Numbered from the stretch's first letter, positions 9,408 to 20,208 are shown. The stretch: 47,568 nt of DNA from CAYLLD01 sp964425135 (GCA_964425135.1 CAYRKW010000021.1:1-47568), one strand, 5' to 3'. Notes: generated from the letters alone by a model not told the origin. Numbers and translations are program-made.

Positions 9408-9432
9408 ATGTGAGCCGCGATGCGGCTCGCAT
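9408..9432 (+). terminator. Hairpin terminator after the hybrid kinase gene
   Basis: An 11-pair stem, GAGCCGC/GCGGCTC with a GAT loop extended by ATG/CAT and one T-G pair, begins 4 bases after the kinase stop and is followed by a T-rich stretch (ATTTGTTTT). It separates the kinase from the convergent fpr gene. Confidence 0.7.
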
Positions 9433-9486
9433 CATTTGTTTTGCGCTTGCGCGCGCAGCGGGATATTTGCCGAACCAAAGAAGGCG

Positions 9487-10290
9487 TTACCCGACGAAGG
9501 CTTTTTCGACGACAAAGCCGCCGGGGGTGGAATTCGAGCCTTCGGTCAGACCTGCGGCTTCGCAGATCGCTTTGACATCTGTGTTAAGGGCGAGCGAGCC
9601 GCAGATCATGACGCGGTCATCGCGGCTGAGCGGATCAATTCCAAGATCGGTGTAGAGGGTGCCCGATTGCATGAGCGTTGTGATACGGCCTTTGTTTTCG
9701 CCCCGATCTTGAGTGGTGGTGGGGTAATAGCGCAGTTTTGTGGCGGCCGCGTCCCCGATGAGCGGGTCGTTGGAGACGCGGTTCATCAGGTCTTTGCCAT
9801 AGGCCAGATCTTCGCTTGTGCGACAGGTGTGGGTGAGGATGACCTCGTCGAATTTGTCGTAAACCTCCGGGTCGCGGATGAGCGAGGCAAAGGGGGCGAT
9901 GCCGGTGCCTGTGGCGATCATGAACAGGCGCCGGCCGGGCAGCAGCGCATCGACGACGAGTGTGCCGACGGGTTTGGGGCGCAGGATGATCTCATCGCCA
10001 ACCTTGAGGTGTTGAAGGCGGGAAGTGAGCGGACCGTTCTGGACTTTGATGGAGTAGAATTCCAGCTCTTCGTCCCATGAGGGGGCGGCGATGGAATAGG
10101 CGCGCAGGAGCGGTTTTCCGGTCTCGCCCATCAGGCCGATCATGACAAACTCGCCGGAGCGGAAGCGGAGAGATTGCGGGCGGGTGACGCGGAAGGAAAA
10201 GAGCCGGTCGGACCAGTGTTTGACGGATGTGACCGTCTGGGCGTCGGGCAATACCGGGGTGGTCACCGGGGATGGTGTTGCGACTGTCAT
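9487..10290 (-). CDS. fpr: Ferredoxin--NADP+ reductase
   Basis: 267 residues, a two-domain FAD/NADP reductase of the bacterial FPR type. LLRAYSIAAPSWDEELEFYSIKV carries the RxYS-type FAD-binding motif (residues about 65-70) and LTSRLQ follows at the pyrophosphate loop; MIATGTGIAPFASLIRD is the NADP-binding glycine motif, and VMICGSLALN plus the C-terminal FVVEKAFVG are typical. It moves electrons between NADPH and ferredoxin. It is the last gene of the cysG operon, 30 bases after DUF934, so its likely job here is feeding reduced ferredoxin to the sulfite reductase. That role follows from context; these enzymes also serve oxidative-stress defence. Confidence 0.93.
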   Translation of the reverse strand: MTVATPSPVTTPVLPDAQTVTSVKHWSDRLFSFRVTRPQSLRFRSGEFVMIGLMGETGKPLLRAYSIAAPSWDEELEFYSIKVQNGPLTSRLQHLKVGDEIILRPKPVGTLVVDALLPGRRLFMIATGTGIAPFASLIRDPEVYDKFDEVILTHTCRTSEDLAYGKDLMNRVSNDPLIGDAAATKLRYYPTTTQDRGENKGRITTLMQSGTLYTDLGIDPLSRDDRVMICGSLALNTDVKAICEAAGLTEGSNSTPGGFVVEKAFVG

Positions 10291-10320
10291 AGTTATTCCA
10301 AGCCTTTGTCTTGGCGTGCT

Positions 10321-10743
10321 TTATCCAGCAGCGCTGAGGTGTTTGCGATAGTCATTTTGCGCCCATCCGGCGGCGGCGCGCCAATGCTCTTGAGGCTGGC
10401 GGGCGGCCATGGCGTCGCTGATTTCAACTTCCGAGAAGCCCGTGCGGCGCGCGTGGCGGTATTGGTCGGAAATGATATCGCCGACCGCGCGCAGACGGCC
10501 TTTGAAGCCCATCAGGCGCAGGCGTTGTGCGAGCGAGAAACCACGCCCATCTGCTGACGATGCAAAGGGGATGCGGATCATGGCAAGGCGCGGCAGGTAT
10601 TCGCGCAACGCCTCCACGTCGCCATCGACGGGGAAGTTGAGCGCGTGGCCTGCGGTATCAGAGACCGTGAGGTCGGACATCTCAAGGATGCGGCCGTCCC
10701 ATGTGTCGGGTGCAAATCCATCATCTGTGACAATCACTGACAT
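10321..10743 (-). CDS. DUF934 family protein, sulfite-reduction associated
   Basis: 140 residues. It carries the DUF934 pattern DVEALREYLPRLAMIRIPFASSADGRGFSLAQRLR followed by RAVGDIISDQYRHARRTGF, which is characteristic of the small protein encoded beside sulfite reductase in many proteobacteria. It has no known catalytic activity; a structural or electron-transfer accessory role is assumed. It lies 14 bases after the cysI stop. In related Rhodobacterales, cysH usually sits between these two genes, and there is no room for it here. Confidence 0.9.
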   Translation of the reverse strand: MSVIVTDDGFAPDTWDGRILEMSDLTVSDTAGHALNFPVDGDVEALREYLPRLAMIRIPFASSADGRGFSLAQRLRLMGFKGRLRAVGDIISDQYRHARRTGFSEVEISDAMAARQPQEHWRAAAGWAQNDYRKHLSAAG

Positions 10744-10757
10744 GTGTGCGTCCTTTC

Positions 10758-12411
<1,654 letters not shown>

Positions 12412-12419
<8 letters not shown>

Positions 12420-12720
12420 GCGATGTCTCCGCCTGTTTGCCGTGAGGGTAGTTGGATGGGCCGCGCGCCCGGAAGTCTTCGCGGAAATGGATCGGTTCGG
12501 GACCGTTTGGTCCGGGGCGCGCATCCGCCAGATAAGCGCCGACGCAGTGATCGACTTCCGCTTGGGCGGCATCGAGGGCCGATTGTGCGCGTGCGGGGTC
12601 GGTGAAAAGCTCGGCTTTTGCGTGCCAGCGGGTCCATGTGCCGTCGGTTGCGCGGTAGATCACATCGCCTTCGAGTAGGTCGTTGGCGGTGAGAACTTTG
12701 GGGGTGAATTCCTTGGCCAT
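12412..12720 (-). CDS. DUF2849 family protein
   Basis: 102 residues. FTPKVLTANDLLEGDVIYR and WTRWHAKAELF are typical of the DUF2849 proteins that sit between cysG and the sulfite reductase gene in Rhodobacterales. The 3' end overlaps the cysI start by 8 bases and the gene begins 1 base after the cysG stop, so all three are translationally coupled. No catalytic motif is visible. A role in supplying siroheme to the reductase or in adjusting its activity is a guess from conserved position only. Confidence 0.9.
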
Positions 12721-12721
12721 A

Positions 12722-14116
12722 TCAGACGATCCCCTGTTTTGACTGGCTTAAAACCGCTTCGGCTTGCGATGCGCCGATGCCGTAGAGCATGATGACCGGG
12801 CCTTTGGGATTGGCCGCGTTCAGATCATCGGAGAGCGATTGGATGGTGGAGCGGATGACCTGTTGATCGGCGCGGGTTGCGTTTTCGATGAGGGTGACGG
12901 GGGTTGCGCCGTTTGCGCCGAACATCATCAGCCGGCCGGAGATGTAGCGCGCGGCGCGTTTGCCCATGTAAATCGCAGCCCCCTCCCCGTCGCGCGCCAG
13001 AGCACGCCAGTCATGATCTGCAAAGCCGTCGATATCATGGCCAGTTAGCACACGCAGCGACGAGTTGCGCCCGCGTTTGGTGAGCGACAGCCCCAGATTT
13101 GCGGCCGCGCCTGAGGCGGCGGTGATGCCGGGGACAATCTCGAATGGGATATTGGCAGCGGTGAGGGCTTGGGTTTCCTCATCAAGCCGCCCGAAAATCA
13201 CCGGATCGCCGCCTTTGAGGCGCACGACGGTATGTCCGTCCTGCGCGTGCTTGATCATTTCGGCGTTGATATCGTCCTGCTTCCAGGATGCGCCAAAGCC
13301 GGTTTTACCGGTCTCGATCACAATCGCTTCGCGGCGGGCAAGTTCGAGGATCTCGGGCGAGACGAGGCGGTCGTGGATCACCACATCAGCCTCATGCAAC
13401 AGATTGGCGGCTTTTCGGGTCAGAAGATCGGGATCGCCTGGGCCTGCGCCGACAATCGCAACGCGGCCTGACTGGGTGTCTTGGGTTAGTGTCTCGCCCA
13501 AAAGATCATAGAGCGCGGATTGCACAGCGGCGTCGCCCCCTTGAGACAGAGCGGCGGGCCCGCGTTCAAAAAAGAAGCGCGACCAGAAGTTGCGGCGGGT
13601 GCGGCCCATGGGAAGCATGGCGGCGCGGCCGCGAAAGGCCTGGCCGATGCGTGCAAGGATGCCAAGTGATGTGGGCAGCATTTCTTCGATGTCGGATTTG
13701 ATCTTGCGCGCGAGCACTGGAGCCGCGCCTTCGGTGCCGATGGCAACGGTGACCGGATCGCGGTCGACGATGGCTGGGGTGATGAACTGGCTCGCGCCCA
13801 GATTATCGACGATATTGGTGAGAATGCCTGCGCTTTGGCCAAGTTTCAGGACGCCCGCGTCGAGAGCATCATCGTCATTCGCGCCATAGAGCAGGCGCGC
13901 GGATTTGACGTCGTCATGCGTAATTGCGCGCTCGTGCAGGGTGATCCGGTTTTGATCGGCCCAAGCGCGGATCTGATCCGCGGGGGTTTGTCCGTAGACC
14001 TCAATATGCGCGTCAGTTTTGAGCAGCAGTCGCAGCTTGGCGACCGCAGTTTCGCCCGCGCCAGAAACGAGAACGCGCTGGTTGGCGAGATCGACGAAGA
14101 TCGGGAAGTGACGCAT
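12722..14116 (-). CDS. cysG: Siroheme synthase, bifunctional precorrin-2 dehydrogenase/ferrochelatase and uroporphyrinogen-III methyltransferase
   Basis: 464 residues with both CysG halves. The N-terminal MRHFPIFVDLANQRVLVSGAGETAVAKLRLLL holds a Rossmann nucleotide site for NAD-dependent oxidation and iron insertion; EGAAPVLARKIKSDIEE follows in the dimer region. The C-terminal SUMT domain starts at about residue 215 with VAIVGAGPGDPDLLTRKAANLL and includes VIHDRLVS, RLKGGDPVIFGR and GITAASGAAANLGLSLTKR, all SAM and substrate contacts. It makes siroheme for the reductase encoded downstream. It is first in the five-gene minus-strand operon; the AT-rich stretch at about 14160-14280 probably carries the promoter. 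Confidence 0.93.
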   Translation of the reverse strand: MRHFPIFVDLANQRVLVSGAGETAVAKLRLLLKTDAHIEVYGQTPADQIRAWADQNRITLHERAITHDDVKSARLLYGANDDDALDAGVLKLGQSAGILTNIVDNLGASQFITPAIVDRDPVTVAIGTEGAAPVLARKIKSDIEEMLPTSLGILARIGQAFRGRAAMLPMGRTRRNFWSRFFFERGPAALSQGGDAAVQSALYDLLGETLTQDTQSGRVAIVGAGPGDPDLLTRKAANLLHEADVVIHDRLVSPEILELARREAIVIETGKTGFGASWKQDDINAEMIKHAQDGHTVVRLKGGDPVIFGRLDEETQALTAANIPFEIVPGITAASGAAANLGLSLTKRGRNSSLRVLTGHDIDGFADHDWRALARDGEGAAIYMGKRAARYISGRLMMFGANGATPVTLIENATRADQQVIRSTIQSLSDDLNAANPKGPVIMLYGIGASQAEAVLSQSKQGIV

Positions 14117-14284
14117 GAGGTGAAGCCTTGTTACTGACGTGACAGGGCATCAGTTAAGGCTGTGGGGAATATTTTTCCACTCTCAACCAGATTTTTGGAA
14201 TATTTAAGGACATATTTGCGTCAATTATCAATTTTTTAGTATACTATCCTGCAAATCATCAGTTACTCAGAATATAGTCGCAAC

Positions 14285-14308
14285 AAAGCCGGGACGTATC
14301 CCGGCTTT
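14285..14308 (-). terminator. Perfect 10-pair hairpin after the DUF6456 gene
   Basis: AAAGCCGGGA/TCCCGGCTTT with a CGTA loop lies 30 bases downstream of the DUF6456 stop. A-T pairs at the base of the stem provide a short T run on either strand. It separates that gene from the AT-rich promoter region of cysG (about 14117-14280). Confidence 0.65.
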
Positions 14309-14338
14309 ACAATTTTGGCTCATTTTTGAGAACTGGTT

Positions 14339-15490
14339 TTAGCCGACCATGCGCGCTTCGTGTTGATTGGCGTAGTGATCGGCCAGGCGCTGCAACGCGA
14401 TGGAAAGCACGATTTTGCCGGAGCGGGCGGACCAGCCGAGCCGTTTTTCTGCCGCTTCGAGACCTTCGAGAAAACAGCAGCAGCGAAAAGCGATGTCCGC
14501 AAGACCCGGCCCGAGCGATTTCATCGCATTGGCCACCCGGTCGCGGGCAGCCGAGGGGCCGTGACCGGGGCCGCCGCTGCCTGCATAGCTACCTTTGCTG
14601 GAGGCAGTCAGGAAATTATCCCAATTTTGCGACACGCGCGGTCCAAGCTGGGCCAGTTCAAAATCTTCGCGGAGCCGTTCGCCCGCTTCAAGTTGATCGG
14701 CGGTGAGATACCGCTTGCCGAGTTTGTCTTTCTTGCGGGCTAGCGATGTGAGCGGGCTTTCGGCGAGATTGTAGCGGATTCTCTGAACACCGCCATCTTC
14801 GATGATTGTGCGCTCGCCATATTCGCGGTGTTGTTCCTGAAACGGGCTTGGCGATTCTGCGTATCCGGTCTCTACACCGCGATGCTCACGCGCCTCAGAG
14901 ATCAAGCGTTTGAGCGCCGAGCGGCCCGCATTGGTGATATTATAAATCGAAACGCGGCCGTTTTTCTTGCCCTCGATCCAGTCGCGCAGCGCAAAAACCT
15001 GCGCCACTTCGCGATCGACTACGGCAATGCGCGTACGCCGTCCGGGGACGGTTTCACGGAACACGGCGGCCTTGGCAAGTTCTGACGACACCAACAAATA
15101 TGCACCTGACTCGCATAATCTGCGCAAAATCCGGCGCGCTTCCTTATCAACATTTTCGTCTGCAATTCTTGAATCCCGGGTCTTCGCGGAGGGCATCGGT
15201 ACTGGCTCCATATCATTAATATTACAGGTCTGATCTTTGCGAATGGACGACGTGATGGTCTCCAGGGCCTCATCCTTCAGAGGATCGTCGCGCACAGCTT
15301 CGATTTTTCTGATTTGGCGCAGGACCGTAGAGGGATGGCAGCCTTTTTCGCGCGCGATGGCGCGAATGGGTTTTCCAGTGCAAACATGATCGAGATAAGC
15401 GCGGGTGGCTGGGGACAGCCATTGAGGGAGAGGATCATCTTGCAGTGCGCTTGAGCGGCAAGATGAAACAGCTTCAGAACATTGGGGCAC
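14339..15490 (-). CDS. DUF6456 helix-turn-helix protein
   Basis: About 383 residues. Near the N-terminus, SPATRAYLDHVCTGKPIRAIA followed by REKGCHPSTVLRQIRKIE reads as a helix-turn-helix DNA-binding domain. A variable linker follows, then a winged-helix-like middle (LRDWIEGKKNGRVSIYNITNAG) and a C-terminal part ending in RCCCFLEGLEAAEKRLGWSARSGKIVLSIALQRL, which matches my recollection of the Rhodobacterales DUF6456 family. A GTG at 15490 with GAAAGG nine bases upstream is a better start than the TTG at 15499; no in-frame ATG precedes the HTH. It is monocistronic with its own terminator. It is probably a transcriptional regulator, but target genes are unknown. Confidence 0.8.
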   Translation of the reverse strand: MPQCSEAVSSCRSSALQDDPLPQWLSPATRAYLDHVCTGKPIRAIAREKGCHPSTVLRQIRKIEAVRDDPLKDEALETITSSIRKDQTCNINDMEPVPMPSAKTRDSRIADENVDKEARRILRRLCESGAYLLVSSELAKAAVFRETVPGRRTRIAVVDREVAQVFALRDWIEGKKNGRVSIYNITNAGRSALKRLISEAREHRGVETGYAESPSPFQEQHREYGERTIIEDGGVQRIRYNLAESPLTSLARKKDKLGKRYLTADQLEAGERLREDFELAQLGPRVSQNWDNFLTASSKGSYAGSGGPGHGPSAARDRVANAMKSLGPGLADIAFRCCCFLEGLEAAEKRLGWSARSGKIVLSIALQRLADHYANQHEARMVG

Positions 15491-15705
15491 TGCACGCAAC
15501 CTTTCATTAACGCAAAATTTGTAAACGCAACCTAGGGTTGATTTGTGAACAGATGGTTAATATTTCACTCCATCACTGTCTAATTGCTTGTTATCTTTCA
15601 CTTAAATACCACAGAACGCTGGTGTAAAATATAATGCAACAGGACGACTGCAACCCATGGTTGTTATTCTGAGGCCGTTACGCTGTAAATCGGCATTCAG
15701 AATTA

Positions 15706-15731
15706 TGCGCCCACGCTGGATCGCGGGCGCA
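15706..15731 (-). terminator. Hairpin downstream of the MttB-like gene
   Basis: TGCGCCC/GGGCGCA arms with a 12-base spacer lie about 45 bases after the MttB-like stop on the minus strand. No clear T tract follows. The rest of 15491-15773 is AT-rich and probably holds the DUF6456 promoter; no further gene is seen. Confidence 0.4.
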
Positions 15732-15773
15732 CTATGGGCGTGATTTTGGTGAAAAATTAGCTGGGATCAGACG

Positions 15774-17333
15774 TTATTCGAAAGCGTCGGGCAACGATGC
15801 TTTCTTTTGGCTTATATAGTCGTGCAGTGCGGCTTCGACCGCCGGATCAATTGCCGGTTTTTGGTAGGTGTCGAGCAGGTATTTGACCCGATCTTTTGCA
15901 AGGGCGACGGAATCCGGTGCGCCCTCTTCTTCCCATGTCTCATACGGGCGGTAGTCGAAAACGTTGGTGCGCCAGAAGGCGTCCTTGAAGTTCGATTGAG
16001 TGTGCTCGCAGCCAAGATAGTGGCCGCTTGGGCCAACCTCGCGGATTGCGCCCATCGCCTGACCATTCTCGGAGATGTCCACTCCGGCGGCGACCGAATG
16101 CAGCACGCCAAGCTGATCGGCATCGAGCACGAACTTCTCGTAAGAGCTGACCAGCCCGCCTTCGAGCCATCCGGCGGCATGTAGCATGAAGTTCACACCG
16201 CCCAAGAGTGCTGCGTTCAGGGTGTTGGCGGTTTCGTAGGCGGCCTGCGCATCGGGCAGCTTGGATCCGCAGAGCGATCCGCCGGATCGGAACGGCAGGT
16301 TCAAACGGCGTGCGAGCTGCCCTGCCCCGTAGAGGATTTTTGAGGCTTCTGGTGTGCCGAATGTTGGCGCGCCGGAATTCATGTCGATGGAGGCCACGAA
16401 TGCGCCGAACACCACGGGTGCGCCGGGTTTGACGAGCTGGCTGTAGGCGATCCCGCTCATCGCTTCAGCCAGAACCTGGGTCAATGTGCCGGCAACCGAG
16501 ACGGGCGACATGGCGCCGCCGACGATGAAAGGGGAGATGACGGAAGCCTGGTTGTTTTTGGCGAAAACCTCCATTGCGCCCATCATGATGTTATCAAAGG
16601 TGAGCGGCGAGTTGATGTTGATGAGCGAAGTCATGTAGGTTTGGCTGAGCCCGCCCGGCTCACCGAACAGAATTTCGCACATATCGACCGAGTCTTGCGC
16701 GCGCTCTGGTGCTGTCACAGAGCCCATGAATGGTTTGTCAGACAAAGTCATATGCGCGAGCAGCATGTCGAGATGGCGCTTGTTGACCGGCACGTCCGTC
16801 GGCTCGCAGACCGTGCCGCCCGAATGGTGCAGCCATTTGGACATATAGGTCAGCTTCACGAAGTTCTGGAAATCCTCCATCGTGGCGTAGCGGCGACCAC
16901 CATCGGCGTCGCGCACAAACGGCGGGCCGTAGACGGGTGCGAGCACGAGGGATTTACCGCCAATTTCAACGGATTTGGCCGGATCGCGCGCGATTTGGAT
17001 GTAGGAGGATGGCGCGGTTTCGCACAGTTTGCGCGCGAGCCCTTTGGGGATGCGCACGCGGTCGCCATCGACGCTTGCGCCAGCAGCTTTCCAACGCTTC
17101 AACGCTTCGGGTTGTTCGGGGAAGGAGACGCCGATCTCTTCGAGCACGATGTCCGCGTTTGCCTCGATGATCGCGAGCGCTTCGTCGTTGAGCACTTCGA
17201 AATTGGGAATGTTGCGCTCGATGAAACGGGCAAATTCAATTTTTGGCGCAGTGCGCTCGGCGCGGCGCGCAGCGCCTCCGCCACCGCGACGGCCCCGTCG
17301 TTCGCTGCGTTTCTCTGCCCCTTGTTCACTCAT
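15774..17333 (-). CDS. MttB-superfamily corrinoid methyltransferase without pyrrolysine
   Basis: 519 residues of the trimethylamine methyltransferase (MttB) superfamily. Typical stretches include LEEIGVSFPEQPEALKRWKAAGA, SWRKLHHSGGTVCEP-like SKWLHHSGGTVCEPTDVP, GGAMSPVSVAGTLTQVLAEAM and GAFVASIDMNSGAPTFGTPE. The frame is continuous with no in-frame TAG, so this is the non-pyrrolysine branch, whose characterised members demethylate quaternary amines such as glycine betaine or proline betaine and load the methyl on a corrinoid protein. The ATG at 17333 has GAGAGG five bases upstream. An unusual N-terminal tail of about 31 residues holds ten Arg/Lys, including ERRGRRG. No corrinoid gene is adjacent; the nearest one in the window is at 37405-38109. 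The substrate is not readable from sequence. Confidence 0.88.
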   Translation of the reverse strand: MSEQGAEKRSERRGRRGGGGAARRAERTAPKIEFARFIERNIPNFEVLNDEALAIIEANADIVLEEIGVSFPEQPEALKRWKAAGASVDGDRVRIPKGLARKLCETAPSSYIQIARDPAKSVEIGGKSLVLAPVYGPPFVRDADGGRRYATMEDFQNFVKLTYMSKWLHHSGGTVCEPTDVPVNKRHLDMLLAHMTLSDKPFMGSVTAPERAQDSVDMCEILFGEPGGLSQTYMTSLININSPLTFDNIMMGAMEVFAKNNQASVISPFIVGGAMSPVSVAGTLTQVLAEAMSGIAYSQLVKPGAPVVFGAFVASIDMNSGAPTFGTPEASKILYGAGQLARRLNLPFRSGGSLCGSKLPDAQAAYETANTLNAALLGGVNFMLHAAGWLEGGLVSSYEKFVLDADQLGVLHSVAAGVDISENGQAMGAIREVGPSGHYLGCEHTQSNFKDAFWRTNVFDYRPYETWEEEGAPDSVALAKDRVKYLLDTYQKPAIDPAVEAALHDYISQKKASLPDAFE

Positions 17334-17482
17334 ATCGACCTCTCGCGACCCTCGATAGATGGTTGTGCCTGTTAACTAGGGCAAGGCGCAACCGGCCTCA
17401 TCTGCATATCCGTCACCATATGCCGCGTGAGCGACACGATATGCACTCTTGTTCCTCTCAAATCGGCACGATATTGAGCGCC

Positions 17483-19042
17483 ATGACACAGGCGCACGAA
17501 AAACTCCTCATCATCGATTTCGGCTCACAAGTTACGCAACTTATCGCGCGGCGATTGCGCGAGTTGAGCGTTTATTGCGAAATTCATCCGTTTCAGAGCG
17601 TGGATGACGCGTTTTTGGAGGCGTTTGGCCCCAAAGCGGTGATTCTGTCGGGTGGTCCTGCGAGCGTGCTGGACGAGGGCAGCCCGCGCGCTCCGCAGCA
17701 TGTGTTTGAGATGGGCGTGCCGGTCTTAGGCATTTGCTACGGCCAGCAGGTGATGATGACGCAATTGGGCGGTCAGGTCGCAACAGGTGGCGGCACGGCA
17801 GAGTTCGGGCGGGCGTTTGTGACGCCTGCGGGTACGGAATTGGAGATTCTCGAAGGCTGGTTCGCGGATGGGGATGAGCAGGTCTGGATGTCGCATGGGG
17901 ACAATGTCTCGCGGCTGGCAGATGGGTTTGACGTCTACGGCACGTCGCCCAACGCGCCTTATGCAATCACGGCGGATGTTGCGCGGCGCTTTTTTGCGGT
18001 GCAGTTCCATCCAGAAGTACATCACACACCAAACGGGGCGCGTCTTTATGAGAACTTCGTCGCTTTGGCCGGTTTTTCGCGGGACTGGACCATGGGCGCG
18101 TATCGCGAACAGGCGATTGCGCAGATCCGGGCGCAGGTGGGCGATGAAAAGGTCATTTGTGCGCTGTCGGGCGGGGTCGATAGCTCGGTTGCGGCTGTCT
18201 TGATCCATGAGGCGATTGGCGATCAGCTGACGTGCGTTTTTGTCGATCATGGTCTCTTGCGGCTGGGCGAGGCGGATGAGGTCGTTGGCATGTTCCGCGA
18301 TCAATACAACATCCCGCTGCTCCATGCGGATGAGAGCGCGCTGTTTCTGGGAGAGCTCGACGGGCAGTCTGATCCGGAGACCAAACGCAAGATAATTGGC
18401 AAACTGTTCATTGACGTGTTTGAGGCCAAAGCCAAGGAAATCGGCGGGGTCAAGTTTCTTGCGCAAGGCACGCTTTACCCTGATGTAATTGAGAGCGTCA
18501 GCTTTTCAGGCGGGCCATCGGTGACGATCAAGTCGCATCATAACGTAGGCGGCTTGCCGGAGCGGATGAATATGCAGCTTGTCGAGCCGCTGCGCGAGTT
18601 GTTCAAGGACGAGGTGCGTGCGTTGGGGCGCGAATTGGGTCTGCCGGACAGTTTCATTGGCCGCCACCCCTTCCCCGGCCCGGGCTTGGCGATACGCTGT
18701 CCGGGCGAGATCACGCGCCCGAAACTTGATATCCTGCGAAAAGCAGACGCAGTCTATATCGATCAGATCCGTAAGCACGGGCTCTATGATGAGATTTGGC
18801 AGGCGTTTGTCGCGATCCTGCCGGTGCGCACGGTGGGCGTGATGGGGGATGGGCGCACCTATGATTACGCCTGCGCCTTGCGTGCGGTCACATCCGTTGA
18901 TGGTATGACAGCAGATTACTACCCGTTCAGCCACGATTTTTTGGGCGAGACGGCCACGCGGATCATCAATGAAGTGCCCGGGATCAATCGGGTGACTTAT
19001 GATATTACGTCAAAACCACCGGGGACAATCGAATGGGAATAA
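17483..19042 (+). CDS. guaA: GMP synthase (glutamine-hydrolysing)
   Basis: 519 residues from the ATG at 17483; the frame is open further upstream through the divergent promoter, but the protein starts normally at MTQAHEKLLIIDFGSQ. The class I amidotransferase domain has VILSGGPASVLDE, the nucleophile in GICYGQQ (C85) and FHPEVHHT. The ATP-pyrophosphatase domain has the P-loop ALSGGVDSSVAA and GTLYPDVIES, and the dimerisation domain has RHPFPGPGLAIRCPGE. The C-terminus KPPGTIEWE is canonical. It converts XMP to GMP using ATP and glutamine. It diverges from the MttB-like gene and is followed by a tiny overlapping frame. Confidence 0.97.
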   Translation: MTQAHEKLLIIDFGSQVTQLIARRLRELSVYCEIHPFQSVDDAFLEAFGPKAVILSGGPASVLDEGSPRAPQHVFEMGVPVLGICYGQQVMMTQLGGQVATGGGTAEFGRAFVTPAGTELEILEGWFADGDEQVWMSHGDNVSRLADGFDVYGTSPNAPYAITADVARRFFAVQFHPEVHHTPNGARLYENFVALAGFSRDWTMGAYREQAIAQIRAQVGDEKVICALSGGVDSSVAAVLIHEAIGDQLTCVFVDHGLLRLGEADEVVGMFRDQYNIPLLHADESALFLGELDGQSDPETKRKIIGKLFIDVFEAKAKEIGGVKFLAQGTLYPDVIESVSFSGGPSVTIKSHHNVGGLPERMNMQLVEPLRELFKDEVRALGRELGLPDSFIGRHPFPGPGLAIRCPGEITRPKLDILRKADAVYIDQIRKHGLYDEIWQAFVAILPVRTVGVMGDGRTYDYACALRAVTSVDGMTADYYPFSHDFLGETATRIINEVPGINRVTYDITSKPPGTIEWE

Positions 19043-19110
19043 TCACCTTACTATTCCTGTCCGTACCGATCTGGGCATGGCCCATGCTGTTCTTGCTGTG
19101 GGGGGTGTAG
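19033..19110 (+). CDS. Candidate 25-residue hydrophobic peptide overlapping the guaA end
   Basis: An ATG inside the last codons of guaA opens MGIITLLFLSVPIWAWPMLF and five further residues before a TAG at 19110. The peptide is almost entirely hydrophobic and could span the membrane once. The 10-base overlap with guaA would allow coupled translation. There is no independent ribosome-binding site and no known family is recognised, so this may be chance. Confidence 0.22.
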   Translation: MGIITLLFLSVPIWAWPMLFLLWGV

Positions 19111-19121
19111 AGGATCGTGTT

Positions 19122-19724
19122 TCACGCGCCCAAGCGAGAAAACGCAGCATTTACATCCTTGCCGGTCCCAAGCCAGCCTGCGACAACGTTCTTCAGGTGA
19201 TGCACAATTCGGACGCGCTGCGTGATCCCTTTGGTCTCCATTTCAACGGCTTGAGCGCCTACAAAGGCGGCAAGGTCGGCACGCACACTGTTGTTTTGCG
19301 CCAGAACCTGTCCTGTTAGCGCATCAACCGCGCGTAACTTGAAATGGATATTATGCACGCCGGAGCTCGTCAGCCCGTATCGGGCGCGTTTGGACAGAGA
19401 ATGGAAGCGCAGCACGTCTATCTCGATGATCACTGGCCGCGCCCCATCGAGCGCAGCACCGCCAGCATTCGCGGCCTCCTCAAATATCCGCGCAACCTGG
19501 ATGTAGCGATCGCCGCGCGGCTCTTCCTGCCAGACGATGTCACCGCCGGGATTGAAGCTGTTGGATTCTGAAACGACCAGATCGCGCGAGACATTGACGC
19601 GTACATCGCGAAGCCCCCATTGTGCGGTCGCGGCGCGGCTGATGCCTTGCCCGTAGTCGGTTTTGAAATCGGACGTACACGCGGCGAGCAGAAAGACGAG
19701 TGCAATGAGAACGAAATGGCGCAC
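19122..19724 (-). CDS. Predicted lipoprotein, DUF6778-like
   Basis: 200 residues. The N-terminus MRHFVLIALVFLLAACTSDF is a lipoprotein signal with lipobox L-A-A-C (C16), so the mature protein should be anchored in a membrane facing the periplasm. The body has a regular alternating pattern (DVRVNVSRDLVVSESNSFNPG, VIIEIDVLRFHSLSKRARYG, HNIHFKLRAVDALTGQVLAQ) that suggests a beta-rich fold. I recall a Rhodobacterales family named DUF6778 with this layout, but the match is from memory. It is convergent with guaA. No function can be given. Confidence 0.8.
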   Translation of the reverse strand: MRHFVLIALVFLLAACTSDFKTDYGQGISRAATAQWGLRDVRVNVSRDLVVSESNSFNPGGDIVWQEEPRGDRYIQVARIFEEAANAGGAALDGARPVIIEIDVLRFHSLSKRARYGLTSSGVHNIHFKLRAVDALTGQVLAQNNSVRADLAAFVGAQAVEMETKGITQRVRIVHHLKNVVAGWLGTGKDVNAAFSRLGA

Positions 19725-19836
19725 GTTGTTGAGCCCCTTTATGATGTCTGGGCCTCAATAGCCTGTGAGCATTGATTTTTCCTGAATGGGTTGATTGTGC
19801 TTGATTGTTCGCCCCACATCCCATTCAACCGATTTT

Positions 19837-20208
19837 ATGAAACTCCGCCTCGCTCTTTGTGCGCTCGCAGCGCCTGCTTTGGCCTTAGCGCAGACCGGTC
19901 CTGATCTGCGCTGCTATGGGGCGGAGCCGTTCTGGTCTTTGGATATCACTGCGCTCAGCGCCACATTTTCCTCAATGGACGGGCCTGATCGTTCGTATGA
20001 CGTGCAGCTTGTGACGGCAGCCCAAGGTCGTCTGTCGCCACTGGCCTATACGCTGATTTCCCAGTCCGACACAGCGATTGCGATTGTTGGGGAGCGGCAG
20101 TGCAATGATACGATGTCAGATGAGCGCTTCTCCCATTCCATCGAAGTGCTGACCCAGCGCGGCAGCGAGGCGATCATGCTCACCGGTTGCTGCAAGGCGC
20201 GCCCGTGA
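19837..20208 (+). CDS. Small secreted protein, COG3650-like
   Basis: 123 residues from the ATG at 19837. MKLRLALCALAAPALALAQT is a signal peptide with cleavage near ALA-QT. The mature part contains LRCYGAEPFWSLDIT, matching the C-x-G-x-E-P-F-W motif of COG3650-type envelope proteins, and ends with GERQCNDTMSDERFSHSIEVL and GCCKARP; the cysteines probably form disulfides in the periplasm. Its stop overlaps the GTG start of the following DMT transporter gene (GTGA), so the two are coupled. No enzymatic role is known. Confidence 0.75.
   Translation: MKLRLALCALAAPALALAQTGPDLRCYGAEPFWSLDITALSATFSSMDGPDRSYDVQLVTAAQGRLSPLAYTLISQSDTAIAIVGERQCNDTMSDERFSHSIEVLTQRGSEAIMLTGCCKARP

Noticed and set aside
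15774..17333. Possible pyrrolysine-containing trimethylamine methyltransferase
   Set aside because: The frame is continuous with no in-frame amber codon and ends in TAA, so it belongs to the non-pyrrolysine branch.
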